This document shows positions 1 through 8,324 of a stretch of 23,694 nucleotides of DNA, in pieces. This DNA is from Verrucomicrobia bacterium 12-59-8 (GTDB lineage Bacteria; Verrucomicrobiota; Verrucomicrobiae; Verrucomicrobiales; Verrucomicrobiaceae), in the NCBI GenBank assembly GCA_002279765.1, contig NCCR01000098.1:1-23694 (forward strand). Reading direction: 5' to 3'. A program made the translations under genes and the position numbers. The notes under the pieces are model-generated. The model saw nothing but the letters and a program-made list of their open reading frames with translations, was not told the DNA's origin and ran no database searches. Numbering within the stretch: position 1 is the first letter of the stretch; every line of letters begins with the position of its first letter.

Positions 1-1657
1 CGGCACCCACATCGACAAAGTGGCCGAGCAGCACCTGACGCTTTTCCAGTTTGGGACCATTCAGCGCCATCGCCAGAAACAGCCGCCGCGCCAGCACCCG
101 GCTCTGACGCGCAATCGCATCGAGTTCGAACTGCAGGGACGGATGCAGCAAATCCTTTGCGTCTCCGGCACCCAACGGCAGCCATTTCAGCGGATACCAT
201 GTGGTATAGAAGCTAGCAGCAAGCAGGGCGGCCTTCGCTCGCACCTTCCAAGGCAGGGTCGGATTCACCGCGTCCCCCCCAAGATTGAGATGAGGCTCCA
301 GCGCCTCACGTGCGATGAAGAGCCGCATGATCTCGCTGCTGCCTTCAAAGATCGTGTTGATGCGTGAATCACGAAACAGTCGTTCAACCGGTTCGGGTGC
401 GTCCCCTCGTGCTTTCAACGAAGCCGCAGTTTCAAAGCCACGACCACCACGCATCTGCATCGTGTCATCCATGATGCGCCAGGACTTTTCGCTACCCCAG
501 AGTTTGCCGATCGCGGCTTCGAGGCGGACGTCGGCATGCTTGTCACGATCCACCATGGCCGAGACATAACGCACGATGCTTTCCATCGCGAAGGTGTCGG
601 CAGCCATGCGGCTGAGTTTGTCCGCAACCGCAGCGTGGCGGCCAATCGGCTGCCCCCACTGCTCACGCGACCGCGCCCAGCGGCTGCTGATTTCCAAACA
701 GCGCTGCGACAGGCCTGTGCAGGCAGCAGGCAGAGTAATGCGCCCCGTGTTCAAAGTCGTCAGAGCCACCTTCAGACCGCGCCCCACACCGCCCAGCACA
801 TTCTCCGCCGGCACGACCACATTCTCAAATCGGATGACGCCGTTGTAGAGCGCCTTCAGCCCCATGAAGCGGCAACGGTGCATCACCTCAACTCCCGGCC
901 AGCTCGTCTCCACAAGGAACGCCGTCGTGGCATGAGGCTTCGCCGCCGTGGGCGTTTTCGCCATCACCACGATCATCCCTGCTTTTGTGCCATTCGTACA
1001 CCACAGCTTCTCACCATTGAGGACGTAGTTCGCACCGTCCTCATCCAGTTTCGCCTCGGTCTTCATCCGTGCCGGATCGGATCCCACTTCGTTTTCCGTC
1101 AGTGCAAAGGCGCTGATCTCACCTTTGGCGCAGCGCGGCAGGTATCTGGCTTTCTGCTCTTCGGTGCCAAACAAAATGAGCGGCTGCGGCGCACCAATCG
1201 ACTGATGCGCCGAAAGCAGTGCCGCCAGATTGCCGCAACGGCTGCCGAGCAGCATGGCTGCCCGCGAATAATTCGTCTGCGACAGACCCAGCCCACCGTA
1301 TCTCACCGGGATCTTGATGCCAAAGGCGCCTATCCGCGCCAGCTCGCTCAGCAGCACATCGGGTATTTCTCCCGTCGCGTCAATTTCATCAGGGTCCGCA
1401 TGCTTGTCGAGCACGTCTTTAAGACGATGCAAAAACGCATCCCCTTGGTCGTGGTCTTCTCCGCTTTGTTTCGGAAACGGCAGCAGTTTGTCGAAATCCG
1501 GCTCACCGAAAAAGATGCCGGCGGCGAGTCCGGTGTTGCGCCTTTCATCGCGCGCGGCTTCCGCCATTTCGAGTGCGGCACGCTGACCCGCGTTCATGCG
1601 GGAGGTGTCGATGTGAGTCCTGGCTTCGTTCTTGGATTCTTCCAGAGTAGTTTTCAT
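1..1657 (-). CDS. Acyl-CoA dehydrogenase, VLCAD-like (3' end outside window)
   Basis: Flavoprotein catalysing the first, alpha-beta dehydrogenation step of fatty acyl-CoA beta-oxidation. I translated 552 residues from the ATG at 1657; the stop lies beyond the left edge. Visible landmarks are an N-terminal helical domain, the substrate/FAD-loop stretch FALTENEVGSDPA (about 184-196), LWCTNG (218-223), the region MQMRGGRGFE (400-409), and the catalytic-base motif TIFEGSSEIMR with Glu438. A further domain follows (from about 455), as in VLCAD and Bacillus FadE rather than the shorter ~380-aa MCAD class. The start has GGAG nine bases upstream and lies 24 bases after the preceding gene's stop, so it is the last visible member of the beta-oxidation operon. 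Family call is firm; chain-length preference is inference. Confidence 0.93.
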   Translation of the reverse strand, partial: MKTTLEESKNEARTHIDTSRMNAGQRAALEMAEAARDERRNTGLAAGIFFGEPDFDKLLPFPKQSGEDHDQGDAFLHRLKDVLDKHADPDEIDATGEIPDVLLSELARIGAFGIKIPVRYGGLGLSQTNYSRAAMLLGSRCGNLAALLSAHQSIGAPQPLILFGTEEQKARYLPRCAKGEISAFALTENEVGSDPARMKTEAKLDEDGANYVLNGEKLWCTNGTKAGMIVVMAKTPTAAKPHATTAFLVETSWPGVEVMHRCRFMGLKALYNGVIRFENVVVPAENVLGGVGRGLKVALTTLNTGRITLPAACTGLSQRCLEISSRWARSREQWGQPIGRHAAVADKLSRMAADTFAMESIVRYVSAMVDRDKHADVRLEAAIGKLWGSEKSWRIMDDTMQMRGGRGFETAASLKARGDAPEPVERLFRDSRINTIFEGSSEIMRLFIAREALEPHLNLGGDAVNPTLPWKVRAKAALLAASFYTTWYPLKWLPLGAGDAKDLLHPSLQFELDAIARQSRVLARRLFLAMALNGPKLEKRQVLLGHFVDVGA

Positions 1658-1681
1658 GGCTTGGTGCTCCAGTTGAGGGTT

Positions 1682-3718
1682 TTAATAATCAATGATGCCC
1701 GTATCCCGGGCGAAAGTGATGGGGCCGCCCCGGAACGGCGGGTAGCCGGTGCCGAGCACCATGGCCAGATCGATGTCATCCGCGTTGCGGGCGATGCCCT
1801 CCTTGAGGCACCGCATGGCCTCCTGGCTGATGAGCAGCGCGAGGTTGGTCTGGATGCTTTCGTGTTTCGGCAGATCAGAATGAGTGGCCGGAACAATTTC
1901 GCGACCTCTCTCATCATATCGATAGAAGCCCTGGCCGGTTTTCTTGCCGAGGTGACCCGCGTTGACCATCTTGTCCAGCGCGTCGGTGTGCGGGAAACGA
2001 TCCGGGAAAGCACCGGCCAGCGTCTTGGCCACATGCGCAGCCACATCGAGACCAATTTCATCCAGCAGCCGCATCGGGCCCATCGGCATCCCAAATTCAA
2101 GCATCGCAGCATCGATGTCCTTCAGCGGTATGCCACTCTCATGCAGTCTCACCGCTTCCATCAGGTAGGGCACCAAAATGCGGTTCACCAAAAACCCAGG
2201 ACAGTCTTTGACGACCACCGGCGTCTTACCAAGTTTCTGCACAAAGCTGACCACCGTGGCGAGCACATCCGGCGAAGTTTCCGGCAGCGTGATAATCTCC
2301 ACCAGTGGCATGCGATGCACCGGATTGAAGAAATGCAGACCAATGACGCGCTCCGGATTTGGCACGGTCTTTGCCAAATCCGACACAGATAACGCACTGG
2401 TGTTCGTGGCGAGAATGGTGTCGGCGGAGACACGAGCGGCAAGATCTGCGAAAATCTTCTTCTTCAACTCCATGCTCTCCGTTGCAGCCTCAATCACCAG
2501 ATGGTGCCTGTTGAGCGGCACCGGCACATGCGTCGTGCTGATCCGGTCCAGGGTGTCCCGGCCCTGCACCTTCGTCACCAGCCTTCGGCGCGTGGCGTCT
2601 GAAACGAGGCCATGAATCCGTTCCAGTCCACGCGCGAGGCTGTCGTTGGTGACGTCCGTCATTAGCACCCGGATACCACGCGAAGCGAGTATATGCGCAA
2701 TTCCAGCCCCCATTACGCCCGCACCGATGACCGTGGCGTCATGGATGGGCAGTGCCGTCCCACCGGAGGCAGGACGCTTGTTGGCTTCTTCGCGCTTGAA
2801 AAATAGGTCGATCAGCCGCGCCGAATCGCGGCCCTTGATCAGTTCGGCCACGGCATTGCGTTCCAGCAACAGCCCTTTGTCAACGTCACCATACACCGCA
2901 TGCGTGACAACTTCGACGGCCTTCAGAATTGAAGGATAGAGCCCACGCGTCTTTTCGAGCACCTTGCGTTTCGCCATGCGCCCGATGACCGCAGAGAAGA
3001 GATTTTCAAACCGGAACCGCAAACTAGGGCGTTTTTCACGCACGAGGCGGCAAGCAAGCGCATCCAGACGCTCCGCTGCCACCACGTGGCTGACGAGTCC
3101 TGCACGTTTCGCGGCATTGGCATTTAGCAGCTTGCCGGTGGTGATGAGATCGAGCGCCTTGCGCACACCGACGAGTCGTGACAGCCGCGTGGAGCCACCC
3201 CAGGCAGGCAGAATGCCGAGCTGGGTCTCCGGCAGGCCGATCTTGGTGCTATCGTGATCGCTGGCGATGCGCCAGTCGCAGGCGAGGGTTGCCTCAAATC
3301 CTCCACCCATGCAGGCACCGTTGATCGCAGCGACCTTTGGAATGCGTAGCCGGGCCAGACGGTCAAACACGGCCTGTCCGAGCCAGATCAGATCATTCAC
3401 CCGGACATGCTGCATGCTACGAATGGCTTTGATGTCAGCACCGGCAATGAAAATGCGCTCCTTTGCGCTCCTTAGCACCAGGGCTTTGACGCGGGTGTCG
3501 TGTTCGATGGTTTCAAGGAGATGGTTAAACTCTCGCAGAGTCTCCTCGTTCCAGACATTGGCGGATGATTTGGGTGTATCAAAAGTGATCCATGCGATCC
3601 CATCGTGATCAACATCGAGCCTGAAATGTTTCGGCGGCATCGGATGACCGTGGATGATGTCCTCCAGCACATGTGGTGGATCGTGAATGATCGAAGGGCA
3701 GTTGAGTAGAGTTTTCAT
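1682..3718 (-). CDS. fadJ: Bifunctional enoyl-CoA hydratase / 3-hydroxyacyl-CoA dehydrogenase
   Basis: Multifunctional beta-oxidation enzyme, 678 aa from the chosen start, close to FadJ/FadB length. The N-terminal crotonase domain (about 30-220) has the oxyanion stretch GADIKAI and both catalytic glutamates, Glu142 (GGGFEATLACD) and Glu164 (GLPETQLG). The C-terminal dehydrogenase has the NAD fold GAGVMG (332-337), NTSALS (439-444) and catalytic His462 in HFFNPV, then a duplicated C-terminal domain with GYPPFRGGP (658-666). An alternative ATG at 3757 overlaps the thiolase stop as ATGA and adds 13 residues. I prefer 3718 because that extra stretch is AT-rich, unlike coding DNA here, and the region around 3718 matches the starts of its neighbours. 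It pairs with the thiolase upstream as the usual trifunctional complex. Confidence 0.95.
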   Translation of the reverse strand: MKTLLNCPSIIHDPPHVLEDIIHGHPMPPKHFRLDVDHDGIAWITFDTPKSSANVWNEETLREFNHLLETIEHDTRVKALVLRSAKERIFIAGADIKAIRSMQHVRVNDLIWLGQAVFDRLARLRIPKVAAINGACMGGGFEATLACDWRIASDHDSTKIGLPETQLGILPAWGGSTRLSRLVGVRKALDLITTGKLLNANAAKRAGLVSHVVAAERLDALACRLVREKRPSLRFRFENLFSAVIGRMAKRKVLEKTRGLYPSILKAVEVVTHAVYGDVDKGLLLERNAVAELIKGRDSARLIDLFFKREEANKRPASGGTALPIHDATVIGAGVMGAGIAHILASRGIRVLMTDVTNDSLARGLERIHGLVSDATRRRLVTKVQGRDTLDRISTTHVPVPLNRHHLVIEAATESMELKKKIFADLAARVSADTILATNTSALSVSDLAKTVPNPERVIGLHFFNPVHRMPLVEIITLPETSPDVLATVVSFVQKLGKTPVVVKDCPGFLVNRILVPYLMEAVRLHESGIPLKDIDAAMLEFGMPMGPMRLLDEIGLDVAAHVAKTLAGAFPDRFPHTDALDKMVNAGHLGKKTGQGFYRYDERGREIVPATHSDLPKHESIQTNLALLISQEAMRCLKEGIARNADDIDLAMVLGTGYPPFRGGPITFARDTGIIDY

Positions 3719-3753
3719 GGCTTTGAGTTGGATGAGAATGTTCTGTTTTAAAT

Positions 3754-5025
3754 TCATAATGCTTCGAGGCAGGCCGCCATCCCCTGCCCGCCTCCGACGC
3801 AAAGGCTGATGACGGCGCGCTTGCCATCGCTGGCATGAAGTTGATTGAGCGCTGTCTGCACCAAACGTGCACCGGTCGCTCCCACGGGGTGGCCGAGCGC
3901 GATGGCTCCGCCACAGGCGTTGATCTTCGCGGGGTCAAGCTCACCCAGCGGTGCCTCCAATCCGGCGCGGCGGGCGCTGGCGGGATCAGCGAGACATTTC
4001 ATGACTGCCAGCACCTGGGCGGCAAAGGCTTCATTGAGTTCAAAGACATCCGCATCATCCAGTTTCCAGCCGCTGCGATGCAGTGCTGCATCCAGCGCAC
4101 GCACCGGACCAAGCCCCATGCGTGCGGGATCACAACCGGTAGCCGCATAACTGACAAGGCGGCCCAGCGGCTTCCAGTTGTGCGCCGCAGCAGCTTCTTC
4201 GGTGGCGACGAGCAGGGCCACCGCGCCATCGGTGATCTGGCTGGAGCTGCCTGCGGTTACTGTTCCAGTGACCGTGTCAAAAAGCGGCTTGAGTCTGCCC
4301 AGCTTTTCGAGGCTGGAGTCGGCACGGATGCCGTTGTCCGTCTCCACGATGTTGTGACCGAGCACCGGCGCGATTTCCTGATTGAGCAGGTGATTCGCCC
4401 GTGTGGCGCAAAGATGACTGCGCATGGCAAAGGCGTCCTGCATGTCACGCGTGATGCCAAACTCACGCGACAGCACCTCGGCGGTCTGCCCCATGTTCAA
4501 ACTCGAAACAGGGTCCGTCAGGCCAAGTTTCAGGCCGATGACAGGGGCAAAGTCAGCCGGACGGAAATGCAGCGCGGCTTTGGCACGACCGCTTAGGTCG
4601 CGGGCACGGCTCAAGGCGGTGAATTTTTCCACCGCAGGCCGTGAGAAATAGAATGGCATGTTGCTCATGCTTTCCGTCCCGCCGACAACGAAGACTTCGC
4701 CCTGTCCTGCGCACATTTTCGCATGCGCGAGCGTCAGCGCCTCCAGGCCGGAGGCGCAGTTGCGATGCACAGTCATGGCGGGCTTCGATTCTGGCAGACC
4801 TGCGCGCAGCGCGATGACGCGGGCGATGTTCATCGCTTCCGGCGGCTGGCCGACACAGCCTAGGATGGTTTCATCAACCAGCATCGGGTCGATGCCAGTG
4901 CGGGTGAGCAGTGCAGCGACAGCATGACGACCGAGTTCGACGGCATCCAAATGTGCGAGATCGGTGCCAGCGCGCGAAAAGGGCGTACGGACGGCGGCAA
5001 CTATGACAAGAGAGGGAGTTTTCAT
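3754..5025 (-). CDS. fadI: Acetyl-CoA acyltransferase (3-ketoacyl-CoA thiolase)
   Basis: Thiolytic cleavage of 3-ketoacyl-CoA to acetyl-CoA and a shortened acyl-CoA, the last step of beta-oxidation. The protein is 423 aa, nearer FadI than the ~387-aa FadA. The nucleophile Cys90 lies in HRNCASGLEA, the NEAFA motif is present, His379 sits in GGAIALGHPVGATGAR, and the second catalytic Cys409 is in CVGGGQGMA near the C terminus. The start at 5025 lies four bases after the TAA of the upstream ligase gene, which argues for coupling and against the longer in-frame ATG at 5085 that would overlap the ligase. The stop is at 3754, 35 bases before the preferred start of the next gene. Confidence 0.95.
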   Translation of the reverse strand: MKTPSLVIVAAVRTPFSRAGTDLAHLDAVELGRHAVAALLTRTGIDPMLVDETILGCVGQPPEAMNIARVIALRAGLPESKPAMTVHRNCASGLEALTLAHAKMCAGQGEVFVVGGTESMSNMPFYFSRPAVEKFTALSRARDLSGRAKAALHFRPADFAPVIGLKLGLTDPVSSLNMGQTAEVLSREFGITRDMQDAFAMRSHLCATRANHLLNQEIAPVLGHNIVETDNGIRADSSLEKLGRLKPLFDTVTGTVTAGSSSQITDGAVALLVATEEAAAAHNWKPLGRLVSYAATGCDPARMGLGPVRALDAALHRSGWKLDDADVFELNEAFAAQVLAVMKCLADPASARRAGLEAPLGELDPAKINACGGAIALGHPVGATGARLVQTALNQLHASDGKRAVISLCVGGGQGMAACLEAL

Positions 5026-5029
5026 GGCG

Positions 5030-6517
5030 TTAGGAGCTGAGTGCCACATTGGCTGTGGCGGGTTGGGCTTTGGGGCGATGATCAACGATTTTCTCCTCCT
5101 TCAGGAGGCGGCCGACGCCGAGTTGATCGCGAAGTTCAGACAGTGAATGGAAGTGAAGACCGTTCGGTGTGATCTCCGTGGCTTCGTGGAAGCGGCGGGA
5201 GACGGCGAGTTCGAGTTCGGATTCGCGCACGCCGGGCTCGGCAGTGAGGTGCAGATGCACCTCGTCCATTTCGAGCGGGTCATCATGGCGCTTGCGCAGT
5301 TCAATCTGCCAGGCGGCGATGCCTTTCTGATCATCCAGCAGATGTTCGAGGAGGTTGAAGTTCACCAGTGTGCCCTTCAGCTTGTCCACATGCAGTTCAC
5401 GCACTTCACTCACGCGTGAGATGGGACCCAAAAGGCGCGGACAGGTGCGACCACAATTGGGGCACTTTTCCCAGGTCAGTCCGCCTTCCGCGATATCTCC
5501 CGTGCGATAGCGCAGCACGACGGTGCCACGCGCATTGAGCGGCGTGAAGACGATCTCGCCGGGCTGGCCATCGGGAACGACCTCGCCAGTTTCAGGGTTG
5601 ATCAGTTCTACCATTCCCAAATCCGGGCTCAAGTGATACCCGCTGGCTTCATGAGATTGTCCGACGCATTCGGGAAAGGCCATTTTCGCTTCCGTGAAAC
5701 CATAAGTGGCCATGACATGCGTGTCGGGGCTGCCAAGCAGTGAGGCGAGTTCGCGCAGGCGTGCACGCAGGCCATCGGCAACTTTTTCACCGCCGAGGAC
5801 GATCCGTTTTAAATTGGGCCAATGCCTGCCGGTTTCATAGGCCTCACGCAGCACGTGGTAGATGAAGGTGGGCATACCGATGAGGATGTCCGGCTGGATT
5901 TTGTCGATGAGCCTGATGTTGCCATCGGTGCCGAGCGTCTTGCCGCCACCCGTGCTCAGCATGAAAGTGCCAAAGCCAAGCCCCGCGTGATGTGCCAGCC
6001 AGAAGGCGAGATGCGGCGCATAGGGGAAAAGATTAACGTGTTTGAAATCCCGCTGCGATCGCCCAGCGAGCATCAAGCGGCTGCCGCTGATGTCGAGATT
6101 GTGTAGATCATGCTTTGTGTAAAGAAACGGCACAGGATCCGATGAACGGCCCGTGGTGCTGGTCAGCAGGATGGGACGGAATTCAGCTTCAGCCTTCTCT
6201 TTCGCCGCAGCGCGGCCATGCAGCAGCACAGAGCAGATCATGCTAGGCTCGCGGCGGAGAACCGCTTCATCAGGCATGAGGACAAAATCACGCGGGTTGG
6301 CGAGATCCTTCTTCGAAGTGAACGGCACGTGGCTCCAGTCTTTGAGCGACTTGATGTCGAGAGGATGAATGCCGTGCTCTCCGAAAACGCGGTGGTAATG
6401 CGCGCTGAAGGGAATGACGCGGTGGCACAAATACTCACGCAGCTGCGTGATCTGCCACTCGCGCCATGTCTCAGGCGGCGTGGCGTTCCAATCGGGTGTG
6501 TGATGGAGCAATTTCAT
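5030..6517 (-). CDS. PaaK-type (phenylacetate-CoA ligase family) acyl-CoA ligase
   Basis: Adenylate-forming CoA ligase of the phenylacetate-CoA ligase family, 495 aa. A phosphate-binding loop STTGRSS (120-126), the adenylate motif ATYGFTEAK (270-278), the hinge region LRYRTGD (335-341) and a cysteine cluster KCPNCGRTCPR (351-361; C352, C355, C359), like the metal site of PaaK relatives, are visible. A lysine-rich end (470-479) may hold the C-terminal catalytic lysine. The start at 6517 has AGGAG ten bases upstream; the longer in-frame start at 6655 would overlap the patatin gene far more. Even so, it overlaps the end of the patatin gene by 47 bases. Between a lipase and beta-oxidation genes it probably activates the released fatty acid, taking the place of FadD. 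That substrate is inference; an aromatic acid is possible. Confidence 0.85.
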   Translation of the reverse strand: MKLLHHTPDWNATPPETWREWQITQLREYLCHRVIPFSAHYHRVFGEHGIHPLDIKSLKDWSHVPFTSKKDLANPRDFVLMPDEAVLRREPSMICSVLLHGRAAAKEKAEAEFRPILLTSTTGRSSDPVPFLYTKHDLHNLDISGSRLMLAGRSQRDFKHVNLFPYAPHLAFWLAHHAGLGFGTFMLSTGGGKTLGTDGNIRLIDKIQPDILIGMPTFIYHVLREAYETGRHWPNLKRIVLGGEKVADGLRARLRELASLLGSPDTHVMATYGFTEAKMAFPECVGQSHEASGYHLSPDLGMVELINPETGEVVPDGQPGEIVFTPLNARGTVVLRYRTGDIAEGGLTWEKCPNCGRTCPRLLGPISRVSEVRELHVDKLKGTLVNFNLLEHLLDDQKGIAAWQIELRKRHDDPLEMDEVHLHLTAEPGVRESELELAVSRRFHEATEITPNGLHFHSLSELRDQLGVGRLLKEEKIVDHRPKAQPATANVALSS

Positions 6518-7508
6518 GGCTGATTGTCTCCTGGTTGAGGTTGGTTTCGGTTTGTAACAGGGCACGTATGGCAGGCAGCGCGGCGGTTGCGGCGTCACGA
6601 CCGGCCTGTAGGTATTGCCCAAAATTTTCAAAGTCATGCCACGTCGAGGCGACAAAATGCGGATGGATCACCACATCGGCAGCGGCCTCCTCTTTGGCGA
6701 TGAGATGCAGCTGCGCTGCCATCAAAGCGCGGCGGAAGGTGTCCAGCACGTTCCCATAAGCGAGCAGGTTGACCTTGCGCCAGAAGGTGAGGAACATGCG
6801 TGAAAACACACGGAACGCGGGCTTGTCGTCCGTCATGAACACACGTTCGCTCTTGGACTCGAAATCGTCCGGAGCGGGCATGACATTCACCGCAATGACG
6901 GCATCCACATGGAAGTGTTTTTTGAGGATTGTCACCGGCAGCGGTTCAGAAGCTCCACCGTCGGTGTAACGTCGGCCATACAGTTTGACCGGAGCACACA
7001 CTGCCGGAATGGCAGAACTGGCATGCACGGCATGAGAAACGCTGCCGGAATCGAAGACATGCGGCGTAAGACGGTCCAGATCAGTGGCGATGACAATCAG
7101 CGGTTTATCCAGATCAGCAAAAGTCTTGTCACCCAGATCGCGTTCGAGTTGCTTGCGCAGCTTCTCGCCACGAATCAGTCCTTCCGAGGGCGGGATGATG
7201 TAATCCATCAGAGCCTTCAGTGCGGCACGGTCTTTGATCTCCTTCGCGCGCTCCTCAAGCTGCATGCCATTGAGTCCAGCGGCCCAGAGCGAACCTACGT
7301 AGGCTCCCATGCTGCAACCGGCAATAGCGGCGATGGGGACGCCCGCTTCTTCCAGCACCTGAATCACGCCAGCGTGGGCCAAGCCGCGCGCACCACCACT
7401 GGACAGAGCCAGCCCGATTTTTGGTGTTTTAGCTCCCCCTGAGCCGTGCTTTGCGCTTTCTTCGGCACGTCTCCATCCCTGGAAGGGAAGTTGGAGCTGG
7501 ATGTTCAT
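6471..7508 (-). CDS. Patatin-like phospholipase (RssA/NTE-like)
   Basis: Serine lipid acyl hydrolase with a Ser-Asp dyad, 345 aa. The oxyanion-hole motif SGGARG (37-42), the nucleophile elbow GCSMG with Ser66 (64-68), and the dyad DGG with Asp183 (183-185) are all present, so it should be catalytic. There is no signal peptide or obvious membrane segment, which suggests a cytoplasmic or membrane-peripheral protein acting on acylglycerols or phospholipids. It is the first gene of the minus-strand lipid operon, and the ~85 bases between it and the divergent gene at 7594 must hold the operon promoter. I could not assign -35/-10 boxes there with confidence. The start at 7508 is the only ATG in frame before the catalytic core and has a weak AGG upstream. 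Confidence 0.93.
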   Translation of the reverse strand: MNIQLQLPFQGWRRAEESAKHGSGGAKTPKIGLALSSGGARGLAHAGVIQVLEEAGVPIAAIAGCSMGAYVGSLWAAGLNGMQLEERAKEIKDRAALKALMDYIIPPSEGLIRGEKLRKQLERDLGDKTFADLDKPLIVIATDLDRLTPHVFDSGSVSHAVHASSAIPAVCAPVKLYGRRYTDGGASEPLPVTILKKHFHVDAVIAVNVMPAPDDFESKSERVFMTDDKPAFRVFSRMFLTFWRKVNLLAYGNVLDTFRRALMAAQLHLIAKEEAAADVVIHPHFVASTWHDFENFGQYLQAGRDAATAALPAIRALLQTETNLNQETISHEIAPSHTRLERHAA

Positions 7509-7593
7509 GACCTGCGAGGGTTGTTAATGAATTGGACCCTCCATTGAGAAATTAATTCAAAAATTGCGGTTCTCTGTGCATAAATATCGCGTC

Positions 7594-7869
7594 ATGAACG
7601 ACTCCGAACTCAACCGTATGCTCAAACATGCCGCAACCGCCACCTCGGCAGCAGTGCCGCATGCTCTGGAGCAGATGATCATGGAGCGAGTGCGGAGCGA
7701 TGATGGCCGGGCAAGACGCTGGCGCTCCTTTGTCCAATGGCTGCTGCTCCTGGCCGCCCTCTCCGGCATCGTGACTGCAGGCGCGGTGGGCTGGGCAATG
7801 GCTTCGCGTGACACCACCCATACCACGCCACCCACCATGGAGCTGTTTCGCACAGGAGAGCCGCAATGA
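7594..7869 (+). CDS. Small single-TM protein, CnrY-like putative anti-sigma factor
   Basis: A 91-aa protein with about 46 cytoplasmic residues, one transmembrane helix (about 47-70, WLLLLAALSGIV...) and a short periplasmic tail. I do not recognise it by sequence motif alone. The call rests on position and shape: it precedes a CnrX-like sensor and an ECF sigma gene, and CnrY of Cupriavidus metallidurans is likewise a ~95-aa, one-helix protein whose cytoplasmic N terminus sequesters the sigma factor. A TTG at 7564 would add ten residues; the ATG at 7594 is preferred. The stop overlaps the next start as ATGA (7866-7869), which argues for translational coupling. It is divergent from the lipid operon. 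Confidence 0.55.
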   Translation: MNDSELNRMLKHAATATSAAVPHALEQMIMERVRSDDGRARRWRSFVQWLLLLAALSGIVTAGAVGWAMASRDTTHTTPPTMELFRTGEPQ

Positions 7870-8324
7870 CCTCAAGGGTGAAATGGCTGCTGCTCTCGGT
7901 TTTTTTCTCCGCTGCCTTGGCCGGGGGAACTGCATGGCTGGTCACGGACTGGACGCTCCATCGCCACGGCGAAAGTCACGCTAACGATCACGCACCGACA
8001 GATCTGCATGAGTGGATGCATGAGCACCTCGACATCACACCGGAGCAGCACGAAAAACTCGAGCCTCTTGAAATGGAGTTTGAAAAACTCCGTGCGAAAT
8101 TGAAGGACGAACTTCGGCTGGCCGATGTCGCACTGGCCCAGACCATCCGTGATCCGAAGATGAACGAAGCGGCGATGAACGCGGCCTTGGAACGGCTGAA
8201 CAAAGCCCAAGGCGCACTGCAGCGTGCCACGCTGGAACATTTTTTTGTGATGAAACGCTACCTGCGACCTGTGCAGGCCGCCAAACTCCTGGAGTGGACC
8301 CATGACAGCCTCACCCGCGATTGA
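7866..8324 (+). CDS. CnrX-like periplasmic metal-sensor protein
   Basis: Membrane-anchored periplasmic protein of 152 aa: an N-terminal hydrophobic helix (about 6-26), a His-rich linker (HRHGESHANDH, 32-42), then a helical hairpin domain of the metal-resistance/CnrX type. Residues matching the metal ligands of CnrX are all present: His48 and His52 (DLHEWMHE), Glu69, His125 and Met129 (LEHFFVM). Their spacing (+4, +17, +56, +4) equals that of His42, His46, Glu63, His119 and Met123 in CnrX as I recall it. The stretch GALQRATLEH is also close to CnrX. In that system Ni/Co binding causes release of the sigma factor. A Spy/CpxP-like chaperone role is the main alternative, but the sigma gene beside it favours sensing. 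Confidence 0.75.
   Translation: MTSRVKWLLLSVFFSAALAGGTAWLVTDWTLHRHGESHANDHAPTDLHEWMHEHLDITPEQHEKLEPLEMEFEKLRAKLKDELRLADVALAQTIRDPKMNEAAMNAALERLNKAQGALQRATLEHFFVMKRYLRPVQAAKLLEWTHDSLTRD

Noticed and set aside
536..2392. A 618-codon open frame on the plus strand.
   Set aside because: It lies antisense to the acyl-CoA dehydrogenase and the bifunctional enzyme, crosses their boundary, and its Arg/His/Gln-rich translation resembles no protein family. It is an artefact of the GC-biased complement.
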